Positions 17,438 through 25,073 of a stretch of DNA of 49,097 nucleotides are shown here, piece by piece. Each line of letters starts with the position of its first letter. Positions within the stretch are counted from its first letter, which is position 1. The notes under the pieces are model-generated. The model ran no database searches, had not been told where the DNA came from, and saw nothing but the letters and a program-made list of their open reading frames with translations. The DNA is taken from assembly GCA_903904755.1 (NCBI GenBank), contig CAIVDV010000059.1:1-49097 (forward strand), written 5' to 3'. The position numbers and the translations under genes are program-made. Origin of the DNA: an uncultured Acidobacteriaceae bacterium (GTDB taxonomy: Bacteria > Acidobacteriota > Terriglobia > Terriglobales > Acidobacteriaceae).

Positions 17438-18250
17438 GTGAGAAAGATTCAGATCAGGCTTGCCTGTGCAGGCGTGTTGGTGGCCGCTGCGGCCATGTTG
17501 ATGGCCCAAACCGGCATCATTGGCTTTGGCGTGAAGGATGCCGAGTTGAAGAGCGGATTGGCAGAGGCTTTTATCAGTGGCTACCTGCCTATTTACCCCA
17601 ACGGCAAGCTCTACCACGCGGCCACTTCGACGGCGCAGGTGACTTTTGTGAAGGCGCTGCTGGGAGCGGCAAAGGCTTACACAGCGACCGCCGCGTTCAA
17701 GGCGGAGTATGCCAAGCACCGGGAGAGCGCGAAGCCGCAAGCGCCCGAGGCGAAGGGCTCGGCGGACCAGCAGATGAACGAGCAGCAGGCTGCGCAAAAG
17801 AAGCAGCTTGCGGAAGCGAGGGCGCAGGCCGCGAAGATGCCGCCCGAGATGCAGAAACAGATGCTGCAGATGCTGGACGCGATGGAGGCGCAACTGAAGA
17901 AGCAGACCACGGACCCGAATCAGGCTGCCGGGATGAAGCAGGTTTACGAGGCGCAGGCCAAGGCGGACCAGGAGAAGTACGAGAAAGACCAGGCGAAGTG
18001 GACTGCGGATTATCCGGCAGACTCCAGCGCGTTGATTGCCAAGCGGCTGAAGGAGTTTCTTGACCTGACAGCCAGTGTTGATTTTGACGCGAAGCTGGAG
18101 TCGATTGAGGGTGGCCGGACTCGCTTTGCCAATCCGGATTATGAGTCGAAGAGTTCGAACTGGAAGCTGTGCTTCCGGGCAGGCCGGGAGCCGGTGGCCG
18201 CGGCGAGGGCCTTTGTGACGGACTGGCTCGCCCAGTTGGGCGGCAAATAG
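17438..18250 (+). CDS. Exported coiled-coil protein of unknown function
   Basis: A 270-residue protein starting at GTG 17438 behind GAGCGAGGA. It has an N-terminal hydrophobic export signal (LACAGVLVAAAAMLMAQ). Residues 30-95 form a small conserved-looking part (GFGVKDAELKSGLAEAF, YLPIYPNGKLYHA). Residues 100-185 are Ala/Gln/Lys-rich with strong coiled-coil character. The C-terminal 70 residues contain KRLKEFLDLTASVDFDAKL and a WKLCFRAG ... FVTDWLAQLG ending. I do not recognise the family. It lies downstream of the c-di-GMP gene but 190 bp away, and converges on the GH31 gene through a shared terminator. Confidence 0.65.
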   Translation: MRKIQIRLACAGVLVAAAAMLMAQTGIIGFGVKDAELKSGLAEAFISGYLPIYPNGKLYHAATSTAQVTFVKALLGAAKAYTATAAFKAEYAKHRESAKPQAPEAKGSADQQMNEQQAAQKKQLAEARAQAAKMPPEMQKQMLQMLDAMEAQLKKQTTDPNQAAGMKQVYEAQAKADQEKYEKDQAKWTADYPADSSALIAKRLKEFLDLTASVDFDAKLESIEGGRTRFANPDYESKSSNWKLCFRAGREPVAAARAFVTDWLAQLGGK

Positions 18251-18280
18251 GACCAAGCAGCATAGAACTCGCAAACGCAA

Positions 18281-18313
18281 CAACGCCCCGCTCCAAATCG
18301 AAGCGGGGCGTTG
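18281..18313. terminator. Bidirectional terminator-like hairpin
   Basis: CAACGCCCCGCT (18281-18292) pairs perfectly with AGCGGGGCGTTG (18302-18313) around a 9-base loop. It lies between converging genes. The T-tracts are poor (TTGCTGTGTTGG rightward), so its strength relies on the 12-bp stem. Confidence 0.7.
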
Positions 18314-18329
18314 CTGTGTTGGTTGAGGT

Positions 18330-20861
18330 TTACTGGGTGATACGCAGAGAGCCGGCGGCGGCAATATCCGGCACCGTAATGTGCAGCGCATGCTGGGCAT
18401 CGTCGTAGCGGACATTCACGGTCCCCGCGGCACCCGTCAGCTTCACCTGGGCCTTCGCGGACTTCACGCCGTAGACCACCACTTCCATCTGCTTCCACCA
18501 GGCGGGGTAGCTGCCTTCGCGCGCGCCGAAGTCGACGGCGACGCCATCACTCTCAACCAGGCAGGTGAAGTGTTGACGCAGGTACGCACCCTTCTGATAG
18601 TTCAGGGTGTGGCCATCGTCCTGGTAGAGGGAGCCGGAGCAGTCGGGACCGGGGTAGACGCGAAGCTCAAGCGGGCCGTTGGGCACCTCGTCGGTGCTTT
18701 GGACAACCGGCTGCAAGGGCAAAATGGAGCCGCCGCGGACGTAAACCGGCAACTTGTCGAGCTCAGGGTGGATGGTGACGGGCGGGGCGAACTTGTTGAG
18801 GGACTCGCCCGCGGCGATGGTGTTGGAAACCTCGACGATATCCGGCTGGCGCGGCTGCGATTTGGCCTTTTCGCCTGTCCAGAAGTCGTACCAGTCGCCG
18901 GCCGGGTAGCTGACGGCGTAGTCGTCCATGGTTTCTGGCAGGTCGTTCGGAGCCACCAACAGACTCGGGCCCAGCATGAACTCGGTGTCGGCGCGGTCGA
19001 AATCAGTGGGGAATTCGAGGAAGATGGGCCGCATCATCGGCAGACCGGTGCGGGAGGCCTCTTCTGCGAGGGAGTAGATGTAGGGCAGCAGGCGGTACCG
19101 CGTCTCAATGTACTTGCGACGGATGGCCTCCTGCTTGTCGCCGTGGACCCAGACCTCCTGCATGAGCGATCCCTTGGTGGCGTGGTCGCGGTACATCGGG
19201 TTGAAGGCGCCAATCTCAATCCACTTGGTCAGCAGGTCCGGCTGGGGCGAGGCGTTGAAGCCGCCAATGTCGTCGCCCACCATGGAGATGCCGCTGATGC
19301 CGAGGTTGAGCAACTGCTGCGTCGAAAGCCGCAGGTGGTTCCACGTCGAAGAGTTGTCGCCCGTCCACGTAAACCCGTAGCGCTGGCCACCCGCATAGGT
19401 GGCCCGGGTGAGTACAAAGGGCCGCTCGTTGGGATTGATCTTCAACAGGCCTTCAAACGTGGCGCGCTCGTTTTCCATGCCGACAATGTTGTGAATTTCG
19501 GCGTGGGTTGCGGTGCGGGGCTTGAAGCCGGGCTCGTCGATGCGGTGCTGGTTGTCGAGCGGCATCGTCTTGCCGGGGCCGTCAAAGACGCTGGGCTCGT
19601 TCATGTCGTTCCAGAAGCCGGAGACACCGTCTTTGGCGAACTCCTGGTAGAGTCCGCCCCACCAGGCGCGCGTCTGCTGACGGGTGAAGTCCGGGAAAAC
19701 TGCCTTGCCGGGCCAAACGACTCCGACGAACTCGCTGCCATCGGCCTTCTTGACGAAGTTGTCGCCGGCATGGCCGGTGTCATACGGCATATAGCCCTGG
19801 TTCGGCAGGTCGGCAATATGCAGGTCGGTAATCAGCACCAGGTGGAAGTGCTGCTTCTTCAGGTCCTCCACAATCTGCGGGAAGTTGGGGAATGCCTTGG
19901 AGTCGACGGTGAAGGGACGGTTGCGGTCCTGGTAGTCGATGTCGAGGTAGACCACATCCGAAGGAATCTTGTCCTTGCGGAGACGGTCGGTGACGGCCGT
20001 CAGCTCCGGCTTGGTGGCGTAGCTGTAACGCGACTGCTGGAAGCCCAGCGCCCACAGCGGAGGCAGCGGCGGCTTGCCGGTCAGATAGGTGTAGCCCAGA
20101 ACAACCTGCTTCGGCGTAGGGCCGTAGATCACGTAGTAGTCCAGCGGGCCACCCTCAGCGCCAAAGGCGATGGAGTCGCGGGAGCTCTTGCCGAAGTCGA
20201 ACCACGTCCGCCAGGTGTTGTCGAGGAACAGGCCGTAACTCACGCCGCCCCGCACTCCCAGATAGTAGGGAATGCTCTTGTACAGCGGGTCGATGGCTTC
20301 CTGCGGGCCCACGTCGGTGTTCCAGTCGGTAAAGGCCTGGTCGCGGCGGTTGAAGGTGCCAAGTTTATCGCCGAGGCCGAAGAACTGCTCGTCGCCGCTC
20401 ATCTGCTTGTGCACGGTAAAGCCGCCGAGAGCGAACTCCGTAGGTCGGCCCACGGCATCTTCGCTGATGACTTTGCCGGCGAGATCCTTGACGACGACCC
20501 GCAGAGGATTGCGTTCGACGAGGACTTCGAGATCTGCGGTTTTGAAGCCGACGGAGTCGGCACCGGAGATGGCCTGGACGGGGACGGTCTTGGCCCGTAC
20601 GGCGGTATCGACAGCCCAACTGGCATCTTCAGGCAGTTCGGCTCCGGGCGCGATGCGGACCCGGATAATATCGTCCCGGAGGGCGACGATTCGCAACTGC
20701 GCACCACCTGCGACGACTGAGATTCCATCGGGCAGGGCTTGTACACCGGTGACTTCCGACACCACGACTGGGGGTGCCGGATTCGGAGCCTGGGCAAAAA
20801 TCACACCACAGGCCAGGAGGGCGGTCGACGCAAAGAGCCGCAGGGCGGCAAAGTGTTTCAT
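18330..20861 (-). CDS. Secreted glycoside hydrolase family 31 (alpha-glucosidase/xylosidase)
   Basis: An 843-residue GH31 enzyme with a signal peptide (LRLFASTALLACGVIFAQ). The order is an N-terminal galactose-mutarotase-like domain, a TIM barrel and C-terminal beta domains. The nucleophile motif is GFWNDMNEPSVF, where the Asp before MNE is the nucleophile. The acid/base is the Asp of FTWTGDNSSTW. Substrate could be alpha-glucosides or alpha-xylosides, and the export signal suggests periplasmic trimming of oligosaccharides. The ATG at 20861 is chosen over 20885 because GGGAG precedes it and the signal peptide then starts properly (MKHFAALR). It probably forms a single-gene unit. Confidence 0.93.
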   Translation of the reverse strand: MKHFAALRLFASTALLACGVIFAQAPNPAPPVVVSEVTGVQALPDGISVVAGGAQLRIVALRDDIIRVRIAPGAELPEDASWAVDTAVRAKTVPVQAISGADSVGFKTADLEVLVERNPLRVVVKDLAGKVISEDAVGRPTEFALGGFTVHKQMSGDEQFFGLGDKLGTFNRRDQAFTDWNTDVGPQEAIDPLYKSIPYYLGVRGGVSYGLFLDNTWRTWFDFGKSSRDSIAFGAEGGPLDYYVIYGPTPKQVVLGYTYLTGKPPLPPLWALGFQQSRYSYATKPELTAVTDRLRKDKIPSDVVYLDIDYQDRNRPFTVDSKAFPNFPQIVEDLKKQHFHLVLITDLHIADLPNQGYMPYDTGHAGDNFVKKADGSEFVGVVWPGKAVFPDFTRQQTRAWWGGLYQEFAKDGVSGFWNDMNEPSVFDGPGKTMPLDNQHRIDEPGFKPRTATHAEIHNIVGMENERATFEGLLKINPNERPFVLTRATYAGGQRYGFTWTGDNSSTWNHLRLSTQQLLNLGISGISMVGDDIGGFNASPQPDLLTKWIEIGAFNPMYRDHATKGSLMQEVWVHGDKQEAIRRKYIETRYRLLPYIYSLAEEASRTGLPMMRPIFLEFPTDFDRADTEFMLGPSLLVAPNDLPETMDDYAVSYPAGDWYDFWTGEKAKSQPRQPDIVEVSNTIAAGESLNKFAPPVTIHPELDKLPVYVRGGSILPLQPVVQSTDEVPNGPLELRVYPGPDCSGSLYQDDGHTLNYQKGAYLRQHFTCLVESDGVAVDFGAREGSYPAWWKQMEVVVYGVKSAKAQVKLTGAAGTVNVRYDDAQHALHITVPDIAAAGSLRITQ

Positions 20862-20953
20862 AGTGTTTCTCCCAACAACCGGCAATCATACCAGCGTTGG
20901 GGTTTTGCTTTCCGCTGGGAGATGCGCCGCCCGCCCTCAACCCGAACTCGCTC

Positions 20954-21307
20954 CTATTCCGACCAGACTGCAAGGATGTTGCCGACGCCGTCAGAGAAAT
21001 GGAAACGGCGGCCACCGGGGAAGGAGAAGGGGGGTACGGTGATGGCTCCGCCGGCAGAGAGGACCGCCTGCTCGGCCGCGTCAAGATTGGTGGCGTAGAG
21101 GACCACGAGCGGGCCGCCTGCGGTGGGCGCGCCCTGCATGAAGCCGCCGTCAATCCCGGCCGTGGCGCGGGAGAAGCTGGCATACTCCGGCCCGTAATCC
21201 TCAAACTCCCACCCGAATGCGGCCGCATAAAACCGCTTGGAGGCGCCCACGTCCGTGGTAACAAACTCAATGTAATGAATGTGATGGTTATGTTCTGCGA
21301 TGCTCAT
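20954..21307 (-). CDS. VOC (glyoxalase/bleomycin resistance) superfamily protein
   Basis: A 117-residue single VOC protein. It begins HNHHIHYIEFVTTDVGASKRF, where the HYIEF His is the usual first metal ligand, and continues with FYAAAFGWEFEDYG and a C-terminal HFSDGVGNILAVW carrying the terminal ligand region. Two beta-alpha-beta3 units fit in this length. Function ranges from antibiotic binding to extradiol chemistry, so none is assigned. The ATG at 21307 has AGGAG upstream. A longer reading to 21520 runs through a palindrome and is rejected. Confidence 0.85.
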   Translation of the reverse strand: MSIAEHNHHIHYIEFVTTDVGASKRFYAAAFGWEFEDYGPEYASFSRATAGIDGGFMQGAPTAGGPLVVLYATNLDAAEQAVLSAGGAITVPPFSFPGGRRFHFSDGVGNILAVWSE

Positions 21308-21498
21308 GGCGACTCTCCTGGCCTGCGGCTGCAGGCTATGGCTGAAGGGGAACTCCGGCGGAAAGGCGCAGCGGCTCGCATCTGCAAGGCGCGGGCACAC
21401 CTCTCCGGTGCACTCCTGAGGCGCCTCCATCCACGGGCTCTCAAGAGCAAAAGCCGGCAGGTAGAGCCTGCCAATTCCATCGTGACCGCAGGCTCGCG

Positions 21499-21530
21499 AG
21501 GTACGCCGACAGTCTAGCATCGGCGTACCT
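21499..21530. promoter_or_regulatory. Perfect 11-bp palindrome between hslU and VOC gene
   Basis: AGGTACGCCGA (21499-21509) and TCGGCGTACCT (21520-21530) are perfect complements around 10 bases. The loop holds TAGACT on the minus strand, which could be a -10 box (with TTCCAA 17 bases upstream, a weak -35). It may be an operator for the VOC gene or a terminator of hslU. No T-tract follows on the minus strand. Confidence 0.5.
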
Positions 21531-21562
21531 GGCTTGGAATTGGTTTTTTCGGGGGTCGGAGC

Positions 21563-23068
21563 CTACAGAATGTACCGGCTCAGGTCCTGATCCTTCACAA
21601 TGCCGGCAACCATCTTGGAGACATACTCGGCGTTGACGAGGAAGACCTTTTCGATGCCGGTCTGGGTTTCGCGCTCCAGGTAGGGCAGGGGGGTGGTGGT
21701 TTCCTCGGCGATGGCCTTCTGCAGCGCCTCGTCCTTTTCGGCCTGCTGGGCAACCCGGGCCAGGTCCGGGGCGAGGAAGCTGATCTCCTCGAGCACCCGC
21801 TCCATAATGGTGTGCAGGCGGCGTGCGCCGATGTTTTCCGTGGTCTCGTTCACCTTGAAGGCGAACTCGGCGATTTCGCGGAGGGCTTCGGGGGCGAATT
21901 CCAGCCGCACGCCTTCGGTCTCCAACAGCGCCGTGCACTGCTTGGTCAGGCTCGACTTGGGCTCGGTAAGGATGCGCAGAAAGTCCTCGACCGTCAGCGA
22001 CTTCAGCTCAACGCGAATCGGGAACCGGCCCTGCAGCTCGGGGATAAGGTCGCTGGGCTTGGAGACGTGGAATGCGCCGGCGGCGATGAACAGGATGTAG
22101 TCGGTCTTCACCATGCCGTAGCGGGTGTTGACCGTGGTACCTTCCACGATGGGCAGGATGTCGCGCTGTACACCTTCGCGGCTGACGTCGGGGCCGTGGC
22201 CACCTTCGCGGCCGGCGATTTTGTCGATTTCGTCCAGAAACACGATGCCGCTGGTTTCCACCCGCTCCACGGCGGCCTTGGTCACCTGGTCCATGTCGAT
22301 GAGGCGGCCTTCTTCTTCCTGAATGAGGTATTCGAAGGCCTCGGAGACCTTCATTTTGCGCTTTTTGGGAGCATTGCCAAAGATGTTGGGCAGGATGTCC
22401 TTGAGGTTCATGTCCATTTCCTCAAGGTTCTGGTTGCTGATGATGCCGAACTGGGGAGCGTTGCGGTCGCGGGTGTCGAGTTCGACGGTGCGGTCGTCGA
22501 GCTTGCCCTCGCGAAGCTGGGCGCGCATTTTCTCGCGGCTGCGGGGATAGCTGTCCGCGCCGGGCAGGGTCAACTGGCCTTCCTGGGTGGGCTGCTGGGC
22601 CTCTGGCGGAGGGGGCAGCAGCAGATCGAGCAGGCGCTCTTCCGCGTTCAGCTCAGCCTTTTCCTCCACCTCTTCCAGCCGCTCTTCGCGAACCATGTCG
22701 ATGGCGATTTCGACGAGATCGCGGATCATGGACTCGACATCGCGGCCGACGTAGCCAACCTCAGTGAACTTGGAGGCTTCCACTTTGAGGAAGGGCGAAT
22801 CGGTGAGCTTTGCCAGCCGCCGCGCAATCTCCGTTTTGCCCACACCCGTCGGCCCAATCATGATGATGTTCTTGGGCATGATGTCTTCCGCGATATCGGG
22901 CGGCAGCTTCTGCCGGCGCGTACGATTCCGCAGCGCAATCGCCACCGCGCGCTTCGCAGCGCGCTGGCCCACAACATGCTTGTCCAGCTCCGCCACAATC
23001 TCCCGCGGCGTCAACTCTTCCAGCGATACTTCCTGATCTTCCGCCGTAGCGGGCAAATAGATGGCCAT
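21563..23068 (-). CDS. hslU: ATP-dependent protease ATPase subunit HslU
   Basis: A 501-residue AAA+ unfoldase. It has the N-domain ([17 protein letters not shown]), Walker [17 protein letters not shown], an I-domain insertion at about 110-245, Walker [13 protein letters not shown] and a sensor-2 helix ([16 protein letters not shown]). The C-terminal tail DLSRYIL matches the HslV-docking tail of the family. It unfolds substrates and feeds them to HslV. The start lies 18 bp after the hslV stop with a modest GAAGAG, so the two are one operon in the order hslV-hslU. Confidence 0.96.
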   Translation of the reverse strand: MAIYLPATAEDQEVSLEELTPREIVAELDKHVVGQRAAKRAVAIALRNRTRRQKLPPDIAEDIMPKNIIMIGPTGVGKTEIARRLAKLTDSPFLKVEASKFTEVGYVGRDVESMIRDLVEIAIDMVREERLEEVEEKAELNAEERLLDLLLPPPPEAQQPTQEGQLTLPGADSYPRSREKMRAQLREGKLDDRTVELDTRDRNAPQFGIISNQNLEEMDMNLKDILPNIFGNAPKKRKMKVSEAFEYLIQEEEGRLIDMDQVTKAAVERVETSGIVFLDEIDKIAGREGGHGPDVSREGVQRDILPIVEGTTVNTRYGMVKTDYILFIAAGAFHVSKPSDLIPELQGRFPIRVELKSLTVEDFLRILTEPKSSLTKQCTALLETEGVRLEFAPEALREIAEFAFKVNETTENIGARRLHTIMERVLEEISFLAPDLARVAQQAEKDEALQKAIAEETTTPLPYLERETQTGIEKVFLVNAEYVSKMVAGIVKDQDLSRYIL

Positions 23069-23086
23069 AGACTCTTCGGGCAGGCG

Positions 23087-23692
23087 TCAGCCTTGGGCGC
23101 CCAGCTCCTCGATGGTGATGCGGTCGTTGGTGTAGATGCAGATTTCGCCGGCGATTTTCATGGACTTCTCGGCGATTTCGCGGGCGCTGAGGTCGGTGTT
23201 TTCGAGCAGGGCGCGGGCCGCAGCGGTGGCATAGCTGCCGCCGGAGCCGATGGCGGCAATGGCCTCATCCGGATCGATGACATCGCCGGAGCCGGAGATG
23301 AGGAAGGTCTGGCCCTGGTCGGCCACAATCAGCAGAGCCTCAAGGTTGCGCAGCATCTTGTCCGTCCGCCAGTCCTTGGCCAGCTCGACGGCGGCGCGGT
23401 TCAGGTTGCCGCTGTACTGCTCCAGCTTGGCCTCAAAGCGGCCAAACAGCGAGAACGCGTCCGCCGTCGATCCCGCAAAGCCGGCCAGAATCTTCTCCTG
23501 GTACAGGCGGCGAATCTTCTTGGCGGTATGCTTCAACACATGGTCGCCCAGGGTAACCTGCCCGTCGGCCGCCATCACCACCTGGCCGTTGCGGCGGACG
23601 CAGACGACGGTCGTGGAGCGGATGCGGCCCCGGGCCGGCGTTTCAGCAGGGCTCGCGGGGGTCTTCGCGGAAGCATCAATTTTTCGGACCAA
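23087..23692 (-). CDS. hslV: ATP-dependent protease peptidase subunit HslV with N-terminal propeptide
   Basis: The protease subunit of HslUV, about 201 residues. The body [46 protein letters not shown] and AIGSGGSYA is typical. In most HslV the catalytic Thr directly follows Met1. Here there is no start codon before TTVV, so a leader of about 26 residues (rich in Ala, Pro, Thr) must be removed to free the Thr, counted from TTG 23692. That TTG is chosen because TGAGG lies 9 bases upstream; a TTG at 23707 would give 31. A TATACT box at 23761-23766 (minus) is a possible -10. Confidence 0.92.
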   Translation of the reverse strand: MVRKIDASAKTPASPAETPARGRIRSTTVVCVRRNGQVVMAADGQVTLGDHVLKHTAKKIRRLYQEKILAGFAGSTADAFSLFGRFEAKLEQYSGNLNRAAVELAKDWRTDKMLRNLEALLIVADQGQTFLISGSGDVIDPDEAIAAIGSGGSYATAAARALLENTDLSAREIAEKSMKIAGEICIYTNDRITIEELGAQG

Positions 23693-23839
23693 GTGCCAGT
23701 ACCTCAAGTGCGAGGCCCAGTGCAGAGGAGCATTCCCCGGCGAAAGGCGCGCATCCTCAAGTATAGCCCGGATGTTGCCTTCGGCAGGCTCGCCGGGAGG
23801 AATCCGTGCCCATGGAAATGGCTGAAAAAAAGAAACATC

Positions 23840-23868
23840 TTGACACTTCAGCTACGGCGTAGGATTAT
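23840..23868 (+). promoter_or_regulatory. Sigma-70-type promoter for EXORDIUM-like gene
   Basis: A perfect -35 TTGACA (23840-23845) is followed by a 17-base spacer and GATTAT (23863-23868) as -10. Transcription from about 23875 would give a leader of about 68 nt to the ATG at 23943. Confidence 0.65.
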
Positions 23869-23942
23869 CCGCTAATCCCATGCGACTTCACTTCCCCGCG
23901 TGGGAAAGCTCAAACTGTTCGACTTTTGAGAAAAGAGAGGCC

Positions 23943-24911
23943 ATGAAGAAATCTCTGCTTTTGGCGTTTGTGTGTTTGCCGGCGTTGGGTTTTGCCCAGT
24001 CGCAAGTTGAGTCCGTGCAGCGGGTCCAGTCCCCCGATGCAGAACCATCGATCACTTCCCCCCAGAATCTGAACAACACGCAAAAAGAGCCGCCCATGCT
24101 GGGTGTGACCTGGGAGCGCTCTTTCAATCCGAACTTCCGCACGCAGGAGCCAATCTCTCCCAACCGCACCACCCGCAGCCCGCTGATGACGAATCACGGC
24201 GGCAAGATTATGCCGTACACAGTTGCCAAGGCCATCTTCTGGGGCACCAGCTGGGCCAGCTATACCGGCGACAAGATGACCGGGATGGACAGTTGGTACA
24301 CCGGCTTCAACGTTTCAAACTATGCCGCGACGACGGACGAGTACACGGGCACAAATGGCAAGGTGACCGCTGCGCTGACCTACCAGGGCCACGTTGTGGA
24401 TACGTCGGCAGCGACGGGCGGTGGCAACACGTCTGCCATTCTTGCGGAAGTGTGCAAGGTGATTACCTCCCCGGACTCCAGCGGGAACGGCTATTACCCG
24501 GTTTACACGGATATTCCTCGCGGAAGCGCGAACTATTGCGCCTGGCACTCTGCCGGCACGTGCGGCACCACGCCGGTTCAGTTCGCCTACTTCTTCAAGC
24601 TGGACGGCGACTCCGGTTGCGACCCGGCGGATACCTCCGGACTGCATTCGCAGGGCCTCGCAGCGATTGCCAACGTGAGTGGGCACGAACTGTCTGAGGC
24701 TCGCAGCGACCCCGCCAGCCCGGGCGCATGGTATGACTCCGCAGGTGCGGAAAACGGCGACAAGTGCGCGTGGACGTTTGGCGCGCCGCTGGTCACCTTC
24801 AGCAACGGAGTCCAGTGGAAGATCCAGGGCGAATGGTCGAACGCCGCCTACACCGCGGGCACCGGCTATGCCAACAGCTCCGGCCAGAAGGGTTGCCTGA
24901 GCGGCAAGTAG
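23943..24911 (+). CDS. Secreted EXORDIUM / phosphate-induced protein 1-like protein
   Basis: A 322-residue exported protein. The signal peptide MKKSLLLAFVCLPALGFAQ is followed by a linker of about 80 residues, then a domain resembling the plant EXORDIUM (PHI-1, Pfam PF04674) family. Supporting stretches are GMDSWYTGFNVSN, YPVYTDIPRG, SANYCAWHSAG, NVSGHELSEARSDP and AWYDSAGAENGDKC, with several Cys positions compatible with disulfides. HELSE followed by a SDP is the family's most typical block. In plants these are cell-wall growth regulators, and the bacterial role is unknown. The ATG at 23943 (AGAGAGG upstream) is preferred over 23880, which lies at the predicted transcription start. Confidence 0.75.
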   Translation: MKKSLLLAFVCLPALGFAQSQVESVQRVQSPDAEPSITSPQNLNNTQKEPPMLGVTWERSFNPNFRTQEPISPNRTTRSPLMTNHGGKIMPYTVAKAIFWGTSWASYTGDKMTGMDSWYTGFNVSNYAATTDEYTGTNGKVTAALTYQGHVVDTSAATGGGNTSAILAEVCKVITSPDSSGNGYYPVYTDIPRGSANYCAWHSAGTCGTTPVQFAYFFKLDGDSGCDPADTSGLHSQGLAAIANVSGHELSEARSDPASPGAWYDSAGAENGDKCAWTFGAPLVTFSNGVQWKIQGEWSNAAYTAGTGYANSSGQKGCLSGK

Positions 24912-24929
24912 CGCTGCGCAGGTTTTCCC

Positions 24930-24964
24930 AGAGCCCCAGCAGATGCTGGGGCTCTTCTGTTTTA
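24930..24964 (+). terminator. Intrinsic terminator
   Basis: AGAGCCCCAGCA (24930-24941) pairs perfectly with TGCTGGGGCTCT (24944-24955), followed by TCTGTTTT. It ends the EXORDIUM-like transcript and converges on the TonB receptor gene. Confidence 0.85.
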
Positions 24965-25073
24965 AGCGGCACTGCCCTCACCGCAACGACGGGGGGAGTC
25001 CTTTGCGGCCGAGTCTTGGTGCTTCTCCAAACTCCGCCCCGGGACCGGATTCCACGACCCGACACGGTTGCTG

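Noticed and set aside
22000-23875. Plus-strand open frames opposite hslUV
   Set aside because: They are antisense shadows of clear HslU and HslV coding sequence.
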